From JBDNFP01 sp041689775 (GTDB lineage: Bacteria > Bacteroidota > Bacteroidia > Cytophagales > Spirosomataceae), in NCBI GenBank assembly GCA_041689775.1, contig JBDNFP010000191.1, forward strand, positions 1 to 20,581: 20,581 nucleotides of DNA, given 5' to 3'. The notes beneath the pieces are model-generated. The model did not search any database. It was not told the origin of the DNA and worked only from the letters and a program-made list of their open reading frames with translations. Both the position numbers and the translations under genes were made by a program. Shown here one piece after another: positions 1-6,787 of the stretch. Positions within the stretch are counted from its first letter, which is position 1, and each line of letters begins with the position of its first letter.

Positions 1-1339
1 CGAAAACTATCGATATATTGGTCCATCAGGAGCCGAAGTAGCGGTTTCGGAGATTACCTTTTCCGGCGATAGTCTGTACGCCAGTACTTCCTCCGGGATT
101 CTGGGCACCTCCATGAACCCGGCAATTAACCGTCAATTTTTCGGCAATTGGCAACCAGTTCCTGTACCTTTCCCGCCTGTTGCTATCACTGCTTTTCGGG
201 GCGACTTATACACCGGAAGAGCAGGACAAGGCATTTTTCGGAGACTTACTACTAGCTGGCAGATTGTGTACCCAAGCAACAGTCAACGCTACACCTTCCG
301 GATTTTGAATGATCGGCTGGTGGCAGTTCTTGATAGCCGGGTCATCGTCCTCACACCGCAGGATCAGGTTACCGCGTTCCGCGATGCTATACTTACCCAA
401 CCAAAGCAAGCACTACTCGATGCAGCCAATACTATCTGGATCGCTGATGGTAAAAATGGTCTTGTCACTAATTATGAGGGTGCCTATCGCTCTTACAGCC
501 CTCCTACGACGGATACAACGATTACAAATCGTACGGATTCCATCATAATTGACCGTAATGGTTTGCAATGGATCCGTTTGCCAAGCTCACTTGGGGGAGG
601 TATTCTGGTTAAAAATCCATCCAACTTACAACAACGCTACCTTTCAACTTCGCCCAACAACGGAGGTCTGCCGTCTTCACTGGTTAGAAGTCTCTCAATT
701 GATCGGGATGGGCTGGTTTGGTTTGCGGGCAACCGAGGCGTGGGTTATTTTTTACCACAAAATGTTTTATCAAATGGTAGCATCAACGCCATCCTGCCAA
801 TATTTGGTCAGCGCCGTTTACTAAGCAATGAAGTGAATACCTCCATAATCACCGAACCCGGAAACCGGAAATGGGTAGGTACCCGGAATGGTTTATACCT
901 ATTCAACCCCAACGGAACCCAGCTCATCCGTCAGTTTGACACATCCAATAGTCCGCTGCCCTCTGATCAGATTCTGGCTTTATACTACGACGAGGCTATG
1001 GGACGTTTGTACTGTGACACACCTCAGGGAATGGTTTCTTATCGATCTGATGCCACCACTCCCGAGCCTACTCTAAGTACTATCACTATTTTCCCCAACC
1101 CGGTACGACCCGGTTATGGCGGTTTAGTTGGGTTCAAAGGTTTGATGGATGGTACTATCATTAAAATCACCGACCTTTCTGGAAAGCTGCTGTACGAAAC
1201 CCGCTCGCAGGGCGGAACCGCTTCCTGGAATCTCCTGGATTACACGGGACGACGCGCCCGGGGGGGTATTTACCTGGTTCTTTTGGTCGCGCCCGATGGG
1301 GCCGAAAGTAATGCTGGCAAACTTGCCATCGTAGAATAG
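1..1339 (+). CDS. porZ: PorZ-like type IX secretion protein, 5' end missing
   Basis: The reading frame is open to the left edge (first full codon at base 2), so the gene starts outside the window and the first in-window ATG at 113 is internal. The visible 445 residues contain beta-propeller repeats of the two-component-regulator type, with the recurring patterns DRNGLQWI, DRDGLVWFA and NRKWVGTRNGLYLF. They are followed by a C-terminal domain starting at FPNPVRP and ending in a GGIYLVLL strand, like a T9SS sorting domain. A propeller plus this CTD, with the FPNPVRP and KITDLSGKLLYET wording, is the pattern I know from PorZ, a cell-surface component of the T9SS attachment complex that takes part in anionic-LPS delivery to cargo proteins. 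An ordinary T9SS cargo with a propeller is the alternative. The missing 5' part should hold the signal peptide and first propeller. No terminator is visible before udk. Confidence 0.5.
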   Translation, partial: ENYRYIGPSGAEVAVSEITFSGDSLYASTSSGILGTSMNPAINRQFFGNWQPVPVPFPPVAITAFRGDLYTGRAGQGIFRRLTTSWQIVYPSNSQRYTFRILNDRLVAVLDSRVIVLTPQDQVTAFRDAILTQPKQALLDAANTIWIADGKNGLVTNYEGAYRSYSPPTTDTTITNRTDSIIIDRNGLQWIRLPSSLGGGILVKNPSNLQQRYLSTSPNNGGLPSSLVRSLSIDRDGLVWFAGNRGVGYFLPQNVLSNGSINAILPIFGQRRLLSNEVNTSIITEPGNRKWVGTRNGLYLFNPNGTQLIRQFDTSNSPLPSDQILALYYDEAMGRLYCDTPQGMVSYRSDATTPEPTLSTITIFPNPVRPGYGGLVGFKGLMDGTIIKITDLSGKLLYETRSQGGTASWNLLDYTGRRARGGIYLVLLVAPDGAESNAGKLAIVE

Positions 1340-1360
1340 GTAATCCGCCTCCCAAACAAT

Positions 1361-1368
1361 TACTTTTG
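1361..1368 (+). promoter_or_regulatory. Candidate -7 box upstream of udk
   Basis: TACTTTTG matches the Bacteroidota sigma-70 -7 consensus TAnnTTTG and lies 92 bp before the udk start codon. No good -33 TTG sits at the usual distance, so this is a weak call based on one box only. Confidence 0.5.
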
Positions 1369-1460
1369 TAAACTACTTCGCAGACTTTGTATTTTTACTG
1401 ATATTCGCCCCCAATTTTAACAAAACTCACCTACCCTCGGGCAGGGAACAGCACTAATTA

Positions 1461-2090
1461 ATGGATCAGCCAACTATAAAACCATTCATTGTAGGTATCA
1501 CAGGGGGAAGTGCCTCCGGTAAAACCTATTTCATGAAAAACTTACTTTCCTCATTCAGCGATGAGGAAATATGCCGGATTTCGCAGGATAATTACTACCG
1601 ACCCATTCACGAAATACCCAAGGATCTCAATGGAATAGAAAACTTTGATCTTCCGGAGGCTATCGACCACCAACTTTTTGCGCAGCATTTATCCGAGCTG
1701 CGTCAGGGTAAGGTAGTGCACCAAAAAGAATACACCTTCAACAATCCATTGTTGGAACCTAAGGTACTTACGTTTACCCCAACGCCTATTATCGTAGTGG
1801 AAGGTATTTTCGTTTTTCACTTCCCGGAAATAGCCAAACTCATCGACTTAAAAGTGTTTGTGGACGCCAAAGAACATATCAAAATCAAGCGACGCATTAT
1901 CAGAGACAATAATGAACGTGGCTACGATCTCGACGACGTACTCTACCGATGGGAGCACCACGTGGCTCCTACCTACGATAAATTTATCAAACCGCTGCGC
2001 TCCGAAGCTGACCTCATCATTAATAACCACCACCGGTTTGATCAGGGTCTGGAAGTACTTGTTTCGTTTTTAAAAACCAAAGTAAAGTAA
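1461..2090 (+). CDS. udk: Uridine kinase
   Basis: This 209-residue protein is predicted to phosphorylate uridine and cytidine with ATP or GTP in pyrimidine salvage, in the cytoplasm. It has the P-loop GGSASGKT at residues 15-22, followed by the SQDNYYRP motif (41-48) that carries the conserved Asp and Tyr of nucleoside binding. Next come the NFDLPEAID segment (61-69), the VVEGIFVFHFPE strand and the RRIIRDNNERG lid-like segment. All of these occur in the uridine kinase/phosphoribulokinase superfamily, and the length fits bacterial Udk. The start at 1461 places the P-loop close to the N-terminus, as in homologues. The gene lies between porZ and a small exported protein on the same strand; nothing shows a functional link. 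Identity as Udk is nearly certain; exact substrate preference cannot be read. Confidence 0.5.
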   Translation: MDQPTIKPFIVGITGGSASGKTYFMKNLLSSFSDEEICRISQDNYYRPIHEIPKDLNGIENFDLPEAIDHQLFAQHLSELRQGKVVHQKEYTFNNPLLEPKVLTFTPTPIIVVEGIFVFHFPEIAKLIDLKVFVDAKEHIKIKRRIIRDNNERGYDLDDVLYRWEHHVAPTYDKFIKPLRSEADLIINNHHRFDQGLEVLVSFLKTKVK

Positions 2091-2126
2091 ACTGATAACC
2101 ATTCTCACCTTCTTGTTCTTCTCAAT

Positions 2127-2513
2127 ATGAAAAATCTACTTGCGCTTATCGCCGTCCTTGCTATCGCAGGAGGCTTTTTCGCTTTCAAATCGGCTCCCGC
2201 AGTACCCTCCTACGAGTACTCTCAGGTCACTACCATTGAATCAGTGGTACCGGGTGGAGCTGGACGTTCCAGAATGCTCATCAATGAAAAAGGAGGCACG
2301 AAAGATGAGATTGATATGAAGAACTTTTTCAGCCTGGCTGGTATCAATTTCCAGAATATCAATAACAATGAGCAATTGATTCTGGAGAAAATATCACAGA
2401 TGAATGCCGATGGCTGGGAGCTTTTCACCGTTACACCCGGGGTAGTGAGTCCGGGTGCCGGTGGCCCAACCGGGATTTTTATTACCCGCTATTTGTTCAG
2501 GAAAGAAAAGTAA
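2127..2513 (+). CDS. Small exported protein resembling DUF4177, function unknown
   Basis: The 128-residue product begins with a signal peptide: a lysine, a hydrophobic stretch to about residue 20, and a likely cleavage after SAPA (about residue 25). No lipobox cysteine is present, so a soluble periplasmic location is expected. The mature part starts with a YEYSQV strand and ends with MNADGWELFTV (92-102) and a TRYLFRK strand (120-126). The arrangement YEY-strand, helix, GWEL, YLFRK is typical of DUF4177-like small domains, but those are usually cytoplasmic and shorter, so the match is tentative. A glycine- and proline-rich loop lies at 104-116. It follows udk by 36 bp and is convergent with moaA, whose stop is 33 bp away, and no terminator hairpin separates the two. 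I cannot assign a biochemical role. Confidence 0.5.
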   Translation: MKNLLALIAVLAIAGGFFAFKSAPAVPSYEYSQVTTIESVVPGGAGRSRMLINEKGGTKDEIDMKNFFSLAGINFQNINNNEQLILEKISQMNADGWELFTVTPGVVSPGAGGPTGIFITRYLFRKEK

Positions 2514-2546
2514 GGAACAAAAAGAAGTAAGATTTCCATTGACGGT

Positions 2547-3539
2547 TTATCCGCCGATGGCAATCATGGAACGATTCTGCTCGTATTCGGCCTTGGCTCC
2601 CTTTTCAGTAAAGTCACTATGCCCACCGTGGGCAAAATGCTTGGCCTGAAAATGTGCTGTTATGAGAGGACGAACGTCCTCGCCCCGGCGTAAGGCGGCC
2701 AGTAAATCTACTTCATCGGTGTCAAAAAGGCAGTTTTTTAACTTACCATCGGCCGTGAGGCGAATCCGGTTGCAACCTGCGCAGAAGTGATTCGTGATGG
2801 TGCTGATAATCCCGAACGTACCCTTTCCGCCAAGAACCCGGAAGCACCGGGCGGTGTCATGTGCCTCCCCCGGCAAAGCTTCAAACTCAAAGCGACCACC
2901 GATGGTATCCAGCATATCTTTAAAAGAAACCATGCGGGAGAAATCCCATTGGTTACCGTTGAACGGCATAAATTCAATAAACCGAACGTGTAGATTGGGC
3001 TGATCACGGGTTAGCTCCACAAAATCATTCACTTCTTCTACGTTCAGGTCACGCATTACCACCATATTCAGCTTTACGCTAAACCCTTCGGCCAGCAATA
3101 AATAAATATTATCCAGTGTCTTCTTGAAATGATCACGGCGCGTAATGGTTTTAAAAAGCTCTTCCTGTAAGGTATCCAAACTAATATTCAGCGAACGTAT
3201 TCCCGCTGTTTTCATGGTATCCAGGTATTGATTCACGAAAACAGCATTCGTCGTGATAGTAAGCGAAGTAGGTAACTGTCCAAGTGACTCAATAATGGCA
3301 CCAACGTCTTTGCGAATCAGAGGCTCCCCACCCGTCAAACGGATTTTCTGCACGCCCATTTCCACAAATACCTCCGCCAAAGTACGTATTTCATCAGCCG
3401 ACATCAACCACGCCGACGGCATAAACTGCATATCTTCCTTCGGCATACAGTAATTACAACGCAGGTTGCATTTATCCGTGAGAGATATACGAAGGTAGGT
3501 ATGTACTCGACCGAATGTATCTACGATTGGCTGGGGCAT
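2547..3539 (-). CDS. moaA: GTP 3',8-cyclase MoaA
   Basis: MoaA is a radical-SAM enzyme that converts GTP to 3',8-cyclo-GTP, the first step of molybdenum cofactor synthesis. The 330-residue protein has the N-terminal cluster motif TDKCNLRCNYCMPK with Cys24, Cys28 and Cys31 (CxxxCxxC), which binds the SAM-ligating 4Fe-4S cluster. It also has a TGGEPLIRKD segment, and the MoaA-specific C-terminal cluster ligands Cys253, Cys256 and Cys270 (CxxC, 13 residues, C). The protein ends in Gly-Gly, the MoaA tail that enters the active site. Length and all key residues match an active enzyme. It is the last gene of the - strand moco run, 60 bp after moaC-mog; the spacer contains an 18-bp tandem duplication. 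No clear ribosome binding site precedes the start. Confidence 0.5.
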   Translation of the reverse strand: MPQPIVDTFGRVHTYLRISLTDKCNLRCNYCMPKEDMQFMPSAWLMSADEIRTLAEVFVEMGVQKIRLTGGEPLIRKDVGAIIESLGQLPTSLTITTNAVFVNQYLDTMKTAGIRSLNISLDTLQEELFKTITRRDHFKKTLDNIYLLLAEGFSVKLNMVVMRDLNVEEVNDFVELTRDQPNLHVRFIEFMPFNGNQWDFSRMVSFKDMLDTIGGRFEFEALPGEAHDTARCFRVLGGKGTFGIISTITNHFCAGCNRIRLTADGKLKNCLFDTDEVDLLAALRRGEDVRPLITAHFQAKHFAHGGHSDFTEKGAKAEYEQNRSMIAIGG

Positions 3540-3545
3540 GAGGAG

Positions 3546-3581
3546 AAATTTATCTACTTAAAAAAATTTATCTACTTAAAA
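3546..3581. repeat. 18-bp tandem duplication in the moaC-mog/moaA spacer
   Basis: Two exact head-to-tail copies of AAATTTATCTACTTAAAA (3546-3563 and 3564-3581) fill most of the 60-bp gap directly upstream of moaA. Read on the - strand, each copy contains TAGATAAATTT, which resembles but does not exactly match the Bacteroidota -7 box. The copies are AT-only apart from two C. Confidence 0.5.
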
Positions 3582-3599
3582 ATGAGGATTATACTACAT

Positions 3600-4505
3600 C
3601 TAATGCTTTGCACCTTGCATAACGTTAAAAACATGTAATACGTGCGGAAAGAGTGCGTCCATATATTCGGTTACACCTCCGGTACTACCGGGCATCGTCA
3701 ACACAAGGGTATTATCAATGAGTCCGGCAACGGCCCGTGACAGTAACGCCGTCGGAATCCGCTCTTGTCCGTAACTACGGGCTGCTTCACCAATTCCAGG
3801 AATCGGACGATCCAATAGTTCTTCCACGGCTTCGGGTGTCACGTCTCTTGGCGAGAGACCCGTACCGCCCGTCAGAATAATCAACTGGTAGTTGAGCGAA
3901 ACAAGACTTCTTATCTTTTCCTGAATTCTCTCTTTTTCGTCCGGGGTAATACTATAATCACTTACTTCGATCGCGAAAGGTTGCAGTTTTTCGATAATCC
4001 GTTGTCCGGATTTATCCTCTCCTAATCCTTTGGAGATGCTATCCGAACACACAATGACGGCTGTTTTTAACTCCGGCATGGAAGCCTTCCGATCGCTTTT
4101 TCCGCCCTTTTTCTCCAACAACCGGATCGTATGAATTTCAACTCTTTTGTCGATGGGTTTCAGCATGTCATACATCGTCAGGGCAACTACCGACGCCCCG
4201 TGCATGGCTTCAACTTCCACTCCAGTCTTATATATCGTTTTGACCGTCATTTCGATCACCACTTTGAGATCTTCGATGCGATACGACACACCCGTGTATT
4301 CAATGGGTAACGGGTGGCAGTCAGGTAGCAAATCAGCAGTTTTCTTCACCGCGAGTAATCCGGCCGCTTTGGCCATCTCAAAAACATCTCCTTTGGGTAC
4401 GGTACGTTCCTGAATCGCCCGGATGGTTTCGGGTTTGCTAACAACTACCGTAGCCTGTGCCGTAGCAATCCGTAATGTATTTGTCTTGTGCGTTATATCA
4501 ACCAT
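3600..4505 (-). CDS. moaCB: Bifunctional MoaC-MoaB/MogA fusion
   Basis: This 301-residue protein joins two moco enzymes. Residues 1 to about 140 are MoaC, cyclic pyranopterin monophosphate synthase, with the motifs CHPLP (63-67), GVEVEA (95-100), MYDMLK (111-116, containing the catalytic Asp113 and Lys116) and RLLEKKGGKS (128-137). Residues about 146-301 are a MoaB/MogA domain that binds molybdopterin and adenylates it, with CSDS (153-156), LTGGTGLSPRD (211-221) and MPGSTGGVTE (271-280). There is hardly any linker. Fusions of this kind are known in Bacteroidota. Both halves look complete and carry their signature residues. The start ATG at 4505 precedes MVDITHKTNTLR, close to the usual MoaC N-terminus. 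It lies between moaE and moaA in the moco operon. Confidence 0.5.
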   Translation of the reverse strand: MVDITHKTNTLRIATAQATVVVSKPETIRAIQERTVPKGDVFEMAKAAGLLAVKKTADLLPDCHPLPIEYTGVSYRIEDLKVVIEMTVKTIYKTGVEVEAMHGASVVALTMYDMLKPIDKRVEIHTIRLLEKKGGKSDRKASMPELKTAVIVCSDSISKGLGEDKSGQRIIEKLQPFAIEVSDYSITPDEKERIQEKIRSLVSLNYQLIILTGGTGLSPRDVTPEAVEELLDRPIPGIGEAARSYGQERIPTALLSRAVAGLIDNTLVLTMPGSTGGVTEYMDALFPHVLHVFNVMQGAKH

Positions 4506-4517
4506 GAGTGGCTATTG

Positions 4518-4590
4518 GCGGTCGGCGATCAGCTTTCGGCCTTTTTTCTTTAAAAAGTAATTTAAAGCCGACAGCCGTGAGCCGACGGCC
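4518..4590. repeat. GC-rich REP-like inverted element in the moaE/moaC-mog spacer
   Basis: Two GC-rich arms, 4518-4540 and 4567-4590, flank an AT-rich centre that includes TTTAAA on both sides. GTCGGC at 4521-4526 can pair with GCCGAC at 4567-4572 or at 4581-4586. The arms repeat GCCGAC-like units and look unlike the surrounding coding DNA. The pattern resembles the short GCCGAC-type intergenic repeats found in several copies in some Bacteroidota genomes; whether it is repeated here cannot be seen from one window. Confidence 0.5.
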
Positions 4591-4595
4591 GGAGG

Positions 4596-5039
4596 TTATT
4601 TATTCTCTTTCCAGGCAAACTCACCAGAATCACCAATCAACTCTTTTCCAAAAACAGGTACTTTGGCTTTAATCTCTTCCACGATAAATTCCAGGGCTTC
4701 AAAAGTAGCCTTTCGGTGTGGTGAAGAAACAAAAACGAACAAACTTATCTCCCCGGTAGGCACTATGCCTAGGCTATGGTAGATATGCATACAGGTGAGC
4801 TCGTACTTTTCAAAAGCCGCCTCCCGGATCTGATGAAAGACGCCCTCCGCCATTTCGGGATAAGCAGAGTACTCGATCCCCGTTACGACACCATTCTCTT
4901 TTTGATCCGCCCTGATTTGGCCTAGAAATATCGAATGCGCCCCAATCTCAGTTTTAGACTGATGCTTCGCAATGGAGTTTGAGATAAACTGAGGACTGAT
5001 GGGTCCTTCAACAAATACTTTCTTGGGTTTATGTGACAT
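4596..5039 (-). CDS. moaE: Molybdopterin synthase catalytic subunit MoaE
   Basis: MoaE forms a heterotetramer with MoaD and puts two sulfurs onto cyclic pyranopterin to make molybdopterin. The 147-residue protein has the family features in order: GAHSIFLGQIR (33-43), the IEYSAYPEMAE segment (55-65), the MHIYHSLGIVPTGE segment (84-97), SSPHRKATFEA (105-115) with the conserved His108-Arg109, and IKAKVPVFGKE (123-133). Lys124 and Lys132 of that last segment correspond to the active-site lysines. Length is normal. It sits between moaD and moaC-mog, which is the expected company. The upstream spacer to moaD (102 bp) holds two competing hairpins. High confidence from motifs and context. Confidence 0.5.
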   Translation of the reverse strand: MSHKPKKVFVEGPISPQFISNSIAKHQSKTEIGAHSIFLGQIRADQKENGVVTGIEYSAYPEMAEGVFHQIREAAFEKYELTCMHIYHSLGIVPTGEISLFVFVSSPHRKATFEALEFIVEEIKAKVPVFGKELIGDSGEFAWKENK

Positions 5040-5061
5040 ATTCGCTTGCTTTTGAAATCAA

Positions 5062-5111
5062 TGATAGAATAAGTGAGTGATAGAGTGAGTGAATACATAT
5101 TCTATCACTCA
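5062..5111. repeat. Two mutually exclusive hairpins in the moaD/moaE spacer
   Basis: TGAGTGATAGA at 5074-5084 is complementary to TCTATCACTCA at 5101-5111 (11 bp, 16-nt loop). TGATAGAATA at 5062-5071 is complementary to TATTCTATCA at 5098-5107 (10 bp). Both use the same right arm, so only one can form at a time. There is also a GTGAGTGA direct repeat (5073-5080 and 5084-5091) in the element. It would be transcribed in the moco mRNA between moaD and moaE. Confidence 0.5.
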
Positions 5112-5141
5112 TCGCATGGGCGACCCCGTGAAAATTAATTA

Positions 5142-5381
5142 TTATCCTCCTGCGAACGGGGGCAATAAGGCTATCTCAGCCTGGGCTGGAACGGTCAGGC
5201 TGTCTTCCACGATTTGTTGATTGACCGCAATCTGAAACTTCCTGTCACGCAAGATTGGATACTTTTCCAACAACTGACTTCGTAACTCTGCTACGGTGAG
5301 GGATTCAACAGAAATCCAGTTTTCGGTGGTTTGTTCAACGGCCTCGGCAATCATGCCAAAATAGAGAATAGATAAGTTCAC
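5142..5381 (-). CDS. moaD: Molybdopterin synthase sulfur carrier subunit MoaD
   Basis: The 79-residue beta-grasp protein ends in PPFAGG. The C-terminal Gly-Gly is adenylated by MoeB, converted to a thiocarboxylate, and donates sulfur within MoaD-MoaE. The N-terminal MNLSILYFGMIAE strand and the later segment VNQQIVEDSLTVPAQAEIALLPP (residues 53-75) are typical of MoaD. Size is right for the family. It starts 21 bp after the moeA stop, so the two genes are probably co-transcribed, and moaE follows at 102 bp. ThiS is the only realistic alternative for a protein of this type, and the moeA/moaE neighbours argue against it. Confidence 0.5.
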   Translation of the reverse strand: MNLSILYFGMIAEAVEQTTENWISVESLTVAELRSQLLEKYPILRDRKFQIAVNQQIVEDSLTVPAQAEIALLPPFAGG

Positions 5382-5402
5382 GTTACTAGGTTTTCGATGG
5401 TT

Positions 5403-6599
5403 CTAACAAAAAAATGGTAGCAAATGTGCCTCTACCATATCGCCCGGTTCCACAGAATTCTGGCTGACGGGCAAATAAATAAGGGCATTAGCAATGGCAA
5501 ATGACCGCAAGACAAAAGATTCCTGTCCATCCAAAGGTGTTACTTCTCGGGTGGTAGCAATGGCCTTCAAAAACTCATCGCGCTCGCCTTTAAACGAAAA
5601 TGCGTGCGTAATGGGAAGTTGTAGCGTAGGTAGGAAGCAGTCTTTCCGGCCCGACATCATCCGAAGGGCAGGAAGTACGTACTGGTAATAGCATACCAAC
5701 GTAGCCGCAGGGTTTCCGGGTAAGCCAAAAACAATGGTATTTCCTTTTTTACCAAAAAAAACGGGTTTTCCCGGTCGTTGCCTCACTTTATAGAATATTT
5801 CCTCTACCCCAATTTCGATTAGTGAAGTACCTACGTAGTCATACTCCCCGACCGACACGCCACCCGTAGTAAGCACTACATCAAACTCCTGTGTTAACTC
5901 CCGCAGCGCTTGTAAGGTAGCTTCTTTGTTGTCGGGAACGTACCTTACCGAAACCTTCTCTACTCCCTCGGCTTTCAGCACGGCTTCGAGCATGGATGAA
6001 TTGGCCTCGTATACCTGCCCAAAACCCAAATCGTTACCGGGTTGTACGAGTTCATCGCCCGTAACCAGTATACCAACGGAAGGCTTACGGTAGACTATCA
6101 CCTTCTGTACGTTCATACCGCACAAAAAACCAACCGAACCGGGCGTCAGAAAAGTATCTTTGGGCATACCCACCTCGTCTTTCTGAATTTGCTGTCCCAG
6201 GTTCCGTACGTCCTTTCCGTCTTCTACCGGGTAGTATTCAATACTGACGGTATCTCCATCACGCACGGCCTTTTCCCGCATGACCACCGCCGTGGCTCCA
6301 TCCGGTACCGGTGCTCCGGTTAAAATATGTACCGCCGTACCGCGTTTCAATACGAGTGGGGTGGAAGTTCCGGCTTGTGATTCGCCCACGACGGGTAGCT
6401 TCGTACCCGCCTCAGTTATATCTTCGTGGTGAATAGCGTATCCATCCATCGAGGACTGCCGAAAGGGAGGTAGTGCCAATGGTGATAGCACATCCTCGGC
6501 CAAAACATAGCCAACCGACTCCCTCATGCCCCTTTCAATGGTAGAAAGTACTTTAATACTAGACTTGATCAGTGATTTTGCTTCTTGAACGGTAACCAT
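5403..6599 (-). CDS. moeA: Molybdopterin molybdenumtransferase MoeA
   Basis: MoeA inserts molybdate into adenylated molybdopterin to give the finished Mo-cofactor. The 398-residue protein contains PPFRQSSMDGYAIH (44-57), HILTGAPVPDGATAVVM (91-107), SVGILVTGDELV (174-185), the MPT-binding LTTGGVSVGEYDYV (243-256) and VFGLPGNPAA (290-299), followed by the C-terminal domain IV. All are family signatures in normal order, and length is typical. It is the first gene of the leftward moco run and is divergent from moeB-rhodanese, with a 188-bp shared upstream region. On the - strand TAAATTTTG at 6642-6650 resembles a -7 box but has one extra base. Very high confidence. Confidence 0.5.
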   Translation of the reverse strand: MVTVQEAKSLIKSSIKVLSTIERGMRESVGYVLAEDVLSPLALPPFRQSSMDGYAIHHEDITEAGTKLPVVGESQAGTSTPLVLKRGTAVHILTGAPVPDGATAVVMREKAVRDGDTVSIEYYPVEDGKDVRNLGQQIQKDEVGMPKDTFLTPGSVGFLCGMNVQKVIVYRKPSVGILVTGDELVQPGNDLGFGQVYEANSSMLEAVLKAEGVEKVSVRYVPDNKEATLQALRELTQEFDVVLTTGGVSVGEYDYVGTSLIEIGVEEIFYKVRQRPGKPVFFGKKGNTIVFGLPGNPAATLVCYYQYVLPALRMMSGRKDCFLPTLQLPITHAFSFKGERDEFLKAIATTREVTPLDGQESFVLRSFAIANALIYLPVSQNSVEPGDMVEAHLLPFFC

Positions 6600-6691
6600 T
6601 TTTATTTTTTAGAGGAATTAAAATCAGAGTAAGGTAATTAGCAAAATTTACGGTTAGTTTGATCTACTGGCAAACCAACCGAGCCAGATTA

Positions 6692-6719
6692 TTGTTCCAA
6701 AAATGCCTATTTATATTTC
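6692..6719 (+). promoter_or_regulatory. Weak candidate promoter of moeB-rhodanese
   Basis: TTG at 6692-6694, a 17-bp spacer and TATATTTC at 6712-6719 (one mismatch to TAnnTTTG at the last base) lie about 70 bp before the preferred start at 6788. If real, it would put the ATG at 6659 upstream of the transcript and support the shorter protein. Confidence 0.5.
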
Positions 6720-6787
6720 TTTTTAAAGATTTATTGGTAATAAAAAGGATACATCAAGGATATACTACTAAACAATTCTATCAAAAT

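Noticed and set aside
113..1339. ATG at 113 as the true start of the PorZ-like gene
   Set aside because: The frame is open and protein-like (SEITFSGDSLYASTSSGIL) back to the window edge, so 113 is internal.
5041..5141. A CRISPR-like array from the GAGTGA repeats
   Set aside because: The repeats are only a few bases long, irregular and without spacers; the region is better described as an inverted repeat.
6659..6787. N-terminal 43-residue extension of the MoeB-rhodanese frame
   Set aside because: It is rich in Phe, Leu and Lys with no family similarity, lies over the likely promoter, and homologues start at the position encoded from 6788.
6600..6787. A Moco riboswitch in the moeA/moeB divergent region
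   Set aside because: I could not see the conserved GC-rich multi-stem structure; the region is AT-rich with no long complementary segments.
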